The position numbers were made by a program, and so were the translations under genes. The notes beneath the pieces are model-generated. The model was not told where the DNA came from. It did not search any database and saw only the letters and a program-made list of their open reading frames with translations. From Deltaproteobacteria bacterium (lineage in GTDB: Bacteria > Desulfobacterota > DSM-4660 > Desulfatiglandales > HGW-15), in the NCBI GenBank assembly GCA_020060215.1, contig JAGVAP010000033.1, forward strand, positions 1 to 64,000: a stretch of 64,000 nucleotides of DNA, in the 5' to 3' direction. Of the stretch, positions 61,862 through 64,000 are shown in pieces (position 1 is the stretch's first letter; each line of letters begins with the position of its first letter).

Positions 61862-63226
61862 TTATCCAATCTCCCGTTCCAGTTCGGAGCATTGACCGGC
61901 GATGGCCCTTGCAGCCAGGACGCCGCTCGCCGACGCCTGGAGCAGGCCTCGGCTGACGCCGGCCCCGTCCCCCACGGCAAAGAGGTTCTTCACCGCGGTT
62001 TCCATCTGCGGACTCACCTCGATGCGGTTGGAGTAGAACTTCACCTCCACTCCGTAGAGAAGGGTGTGCCGGGAATTGACTCCCGGTGCGAACTTCTCCA
62101 GGGCCTGGAGCATCTCGATGATGCTCAGCAGGTGCCTGTAGGGAAAGACGAAGCTGAGGTCGCCCGGAGTGGCGCTCTGCAGCGTGGGCCGGGTGAGACA
62201 TCTCGCGATCCGCGCGGGATTGCTGCGCCTGCCCGCCAGGAGATCTCCGAGCCTTTGGACAATCGGACCGCCGCCCAGCAGGTTGGCAAGGTGCGCGATG
62301 TGGCGGCCATACGTGATAGGGTCGTCGAAGGGCTCTGTAAAGGCGCTGCTTACCAGGATGGCAAAGTTGGTGTTCTCACTTTTTTGGGCCGCATAGCTGT
62401 GCCCGTTCACGGTGGTAATTCCGGCATTAGCCTCCGTCACCACCTCGCCGTAGGGGTTCATGCAGAAGGTTCGCACCCTTTCGTCGAAGGTCTTTGAATA
62501 ATGGATGAGCTTTAGTTCATAGGCGCTTTCCGTGACCTCCTGGAGGACGACCGCCGGCAACTCCACCCGCACCCCGATATCCACGGACGTTGCCCTGGTC
62601 TTGAGTCCCAGCGATGCGGCCTGTCCCTTCATCCATCTCGCTCCCGATCGTCCCGGGGCCGCAATCACGTAATGACTATCGACGACGGAGCCGTCCGTGA
62701 GCGTGACGCCGAGGATCCGACCGCCCCTCGCCCTGAGCTCCTTGGCCCTGCACCCGGTGCGGATCTCTACACGACCGTGGAGGGAGCTTTGAAACCTCTC
62801 GAGTACCGTCCTGCAGTTCTCGGTCCCGATGTGGCGAATACGACTGGGCACGAACTCCAGATCCGCCATTCTCGCCCGCGCGGCGAGTTCATCCTGGACG
62901 GTCGTCCTTTCCCCAAAGATCCTCTCCGGAGCCCCGTGAGCGGCGTAGACCCCATCCGCGGCCTCGAGCAGTCGGACGAGCGATTGCTCGTCCAGGTACT
63001 CCGAAAGCACACCGCCCACCTGGGTCGAGAGGGTCAGCTTGCCGTCGCTGTATGCGCCTGCGCCACCCCAGCCGCAAAGCCTGTCCTCGACCGCTTCATG
63101 GCTTCGTTGGTCGAGGCCTTTCCCCTGCTCGAGCAGCAGAACGGGGCCGATCCCCAGATCCGCCAGGGTCAGGGCCGCAAAGATCCCCGCCGGTCCTGCG
63201 CCCACGATCACGACTTTATAATCCAT
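61862..63226 (-). CDS. NAD(P)/FAD-dependent oxidoreductase (COG2509-like)
   Basis: A 454-residue flavoprotein with the N-terminal FAD motif VVIVGAGPAGIFAALTLADLG, a CGWGGAGAYSDGKLTLS stretch typical of the COG2509 group, and a C-terminal FAD closure (NLFAVGDGAGVSRGLLQASASG). No membrane segment is visible. The physiological role of the group is not established; relation to tetrapyrrole or quinone reduction is speculative. It is 37 bases downstream of a CDF-NifX gene on the same strand, so they are probably cotranscribed. Confidence 0.85.
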   Translation of the reverse strand: MDYKVVIVGAGPAGIFAALTLADLGIGPVLLLEQGKGLDQRSHEAVEDRLCGWGGAGAYSDGKLTLSTQVGGVLSEYLDEQSLVRLLEAADGVYAAHGAPERIFGERTTVQDELAARARMADLEFVPSRIRHIGTENCRTVLERFQSSLHGRVEIRTGCRAKELRARGGRILGVTLTDGSVVDSHYVIAAPGRSGARWMKGQAASLGLKTRATSVDIGVRVELPAVVLQEVTESAYELKLIHYSKTFDERVRTFCMNPYGEVVTEANAGITTVNGHSYAAQKSENTNFAILVSSAFTEPFDDPITYGRHIAHLANLLGGGPIVQRLGDLLAGRRSNPARIARCLTRPTLQSATPGDLSFVFPYRHLLSIIEMLQALEKFAPGVNSRHTLLYGVEVKFYSNRIEVSPQMETAVKNLFAVGDGAGVSRGLLQASASGVLAARAIAGQCSELEREIG

Positions 63227-63263
63227 TTTTCGTCCCTTTTCGCTGCGATTCCATCCACTGTCT

Positions 63264-64000
63264 CTAGAGGCTATCCATGATTTTCCTCACCTCGCGCGCC
63301 GAGGTCAGAACGGTAGTTATCCCCGCGTTCCCGAACACATAACCGGGGCCTTTCCGGGAGAGATCCTCCCGGATGAAGACCCGGTCCACCTTGTGCTGGA
63401 CCAGCCACTCCGCGACGCGAATGCCCTTCGCCTCCTGCACGTCCTTGTGGGGGTTTTCGACAATCTCCTCCTTCTCGACCCCGCGGTCGGAGAGGCGGAC
63501 CGTGATCAGCGCAAAATAGGGTGAATCCCCGAAGTGGCTGCTGATCAGACCCGCAGGATCGGCGAGTGGAACCGCCACGCGCAGGTGGGTTCGGGGCTGC
63601 GGCTCATAATGGATCAGGACCCGTTCCACGTGGGGGATTTCCTTCCGGATAGCCGTTTCGAGCTCCTCACTGATCTGGTGGGCCCGCTGGAGATCTTCTG
63701 TTCTCAGTACGATGCTGGTCTGCATAAAGCGAAAGCGGCCGGCATTGCGGCCCACGAGCGAGTTCACCCTCACGAGCATGGGGTGCGTCTCCAGGATCCG
63801 CCTTACGTGGTCGAGGGTTTCGAAATCCATGGATGCGTCCAGGAGCACCCGCATTCCGTCTGCAAGGAGCTCCCACCCTGCCCAGGCGATGAAGATGAGG
63901 ACCACCCCGGCTGCAACCTGGTCCACGGAGACGCCGAGCACGGACAGCTCCCACTTGAAGTACGCCGGCAGCACAGCCGCGAGAACCACCAGGGAAGAGA
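63264..64000 (-). CDS. CDF cation efflux protein fused to a NifX-like domain (partial)
   Basis: The C-terminal 245 residues of a protein continuing past the right edge. Its first visible part is membrane helix (VAAGVVLIFIAWAGWELLADGMRVLLDASMDFETLDHV), as in cation diffusion facilitators, followed by the CDF cytoplasmic domain (VNSLVGRNAGRFRFMQTSIVLR). The last 105 residues (LRVAVPLADPAGLISSHFGDSPYFAL onward) are a NifX/NifB-like domain with the SHFGD metal-binding motif. This suggests coupling of metal efflux with sensing by the NifX fold. The N-terminal membrane half is outside the window. Confidence 0.9.
   Translation of the reverse strand, partial: SSLVVLAAVLPAYFKWELSVLGVSVDQVAAGVVLIFIAWAGWELLADGMRVLLDASMDFETLDHVRRILETHPMLVRVNSLVGRNAGRFRFMQTSIVLRTEDLQRAHQISEELETAIRKEIPHVERVLIHYEPQPRTHLRVAVPLADPAGLISSHFGDSPYFALITVRLSDRGVEKEEIVENPHKDVQEAKGIRVAEWLVQHKVDRVFIREDLSRKGPGYVFGNAGITTVLTSAREVRKIMDSL

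Overview
The window is GC-rich, gene-dense bacterial DNA and most likely comes from a strictly anaerobic deltaproteobacterium (Desulfobacterota; sulfate-reducing or syntrophic type). The evidence is the gene content: tandem HdrA proteins with MvhD, a Ni-CO dehydrogenase, many sigma-54 activators, NifX/Mrp/DUF134 genes, GlcD/HdrD-type dehydrogenases, and selenocysteine (Sec) use. Species cannot be named from this. No tRNA, rRNA, CRISPR array, transposase or phage gene was seen.

Layout. 1-803: truncated GAF/sigma-54 activator. 1030-7500: respiratory operon of two-subunit class I fumarase, succinate dehydrogenase/fumarate reductase flavoprotein and membrane subunits, an iron-sulfur subunit fused in frame to a Rieske protein, and a cytochrome b with a C-terminal heme-c domain. 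7501-8121: repeat-rich spacer. 8122-13332: citrate synthase, DUF6125, a diguanylate cyclase and two conserved-family proteins. 13490-24821: small protein, SulP transporter, PRC-barrel protein, a TPR / membrane coiled-coil / response regulator / FHA-GAF-PAS kinase operon, and an Fsr-like transporter. 25417-27421: sigma-54 promoter with paired upstream sites, a MoaD-like protein and a PAS sigma-54 activator. 27508-31769: DsrE-like selenoprotein, then a sigma-54 promoter and a NifX / radical SAM / Mrp-NifX / NifU-like cluster. 31785-44076 (minus): archaemetzincin, NtrC-type regulator, Rossmann-PAS kinase, and an Hdr operon (GcvH-like protein, HdrA-GcvH fusion, MvhD, HdrA). 44077-44732: control region with sigma-54 promoters facing both ways. 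44733-52344: CooS, a second DUF6125, and a molybdopterin oxidoreductase with ferredoxin subunit and TorD-like chaperone. 52353-59498: metallo-hydrolase, two GlcD-like flavoproteins, two HdrD-like proteins and a flavodoxin-ferredoxin. 59587-60343: DUF5320 and DUF134 with twin operators. 61026-64000: enoyl-CoA hydratase, FAD protein and a truncated CDF-NifX transporter.

The most notable result is four genes with an in-frame UGA that reads best as Sec: DsrE-like, MvhD and two HdrA. In each, a stem-loop lies just downstream with its apical loop at the same distance from the UGA; three of the loops contain GGU. The Hdr operon and cooS diverge from good sigma-54 promoters, and an NtrC-type pair lies at the distal end of the Hdr operon, so CO oxidation and Hdr-based electron transfer may be co-regulated. 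Two GcvH-like domains there lack the lipoyl-lysine.
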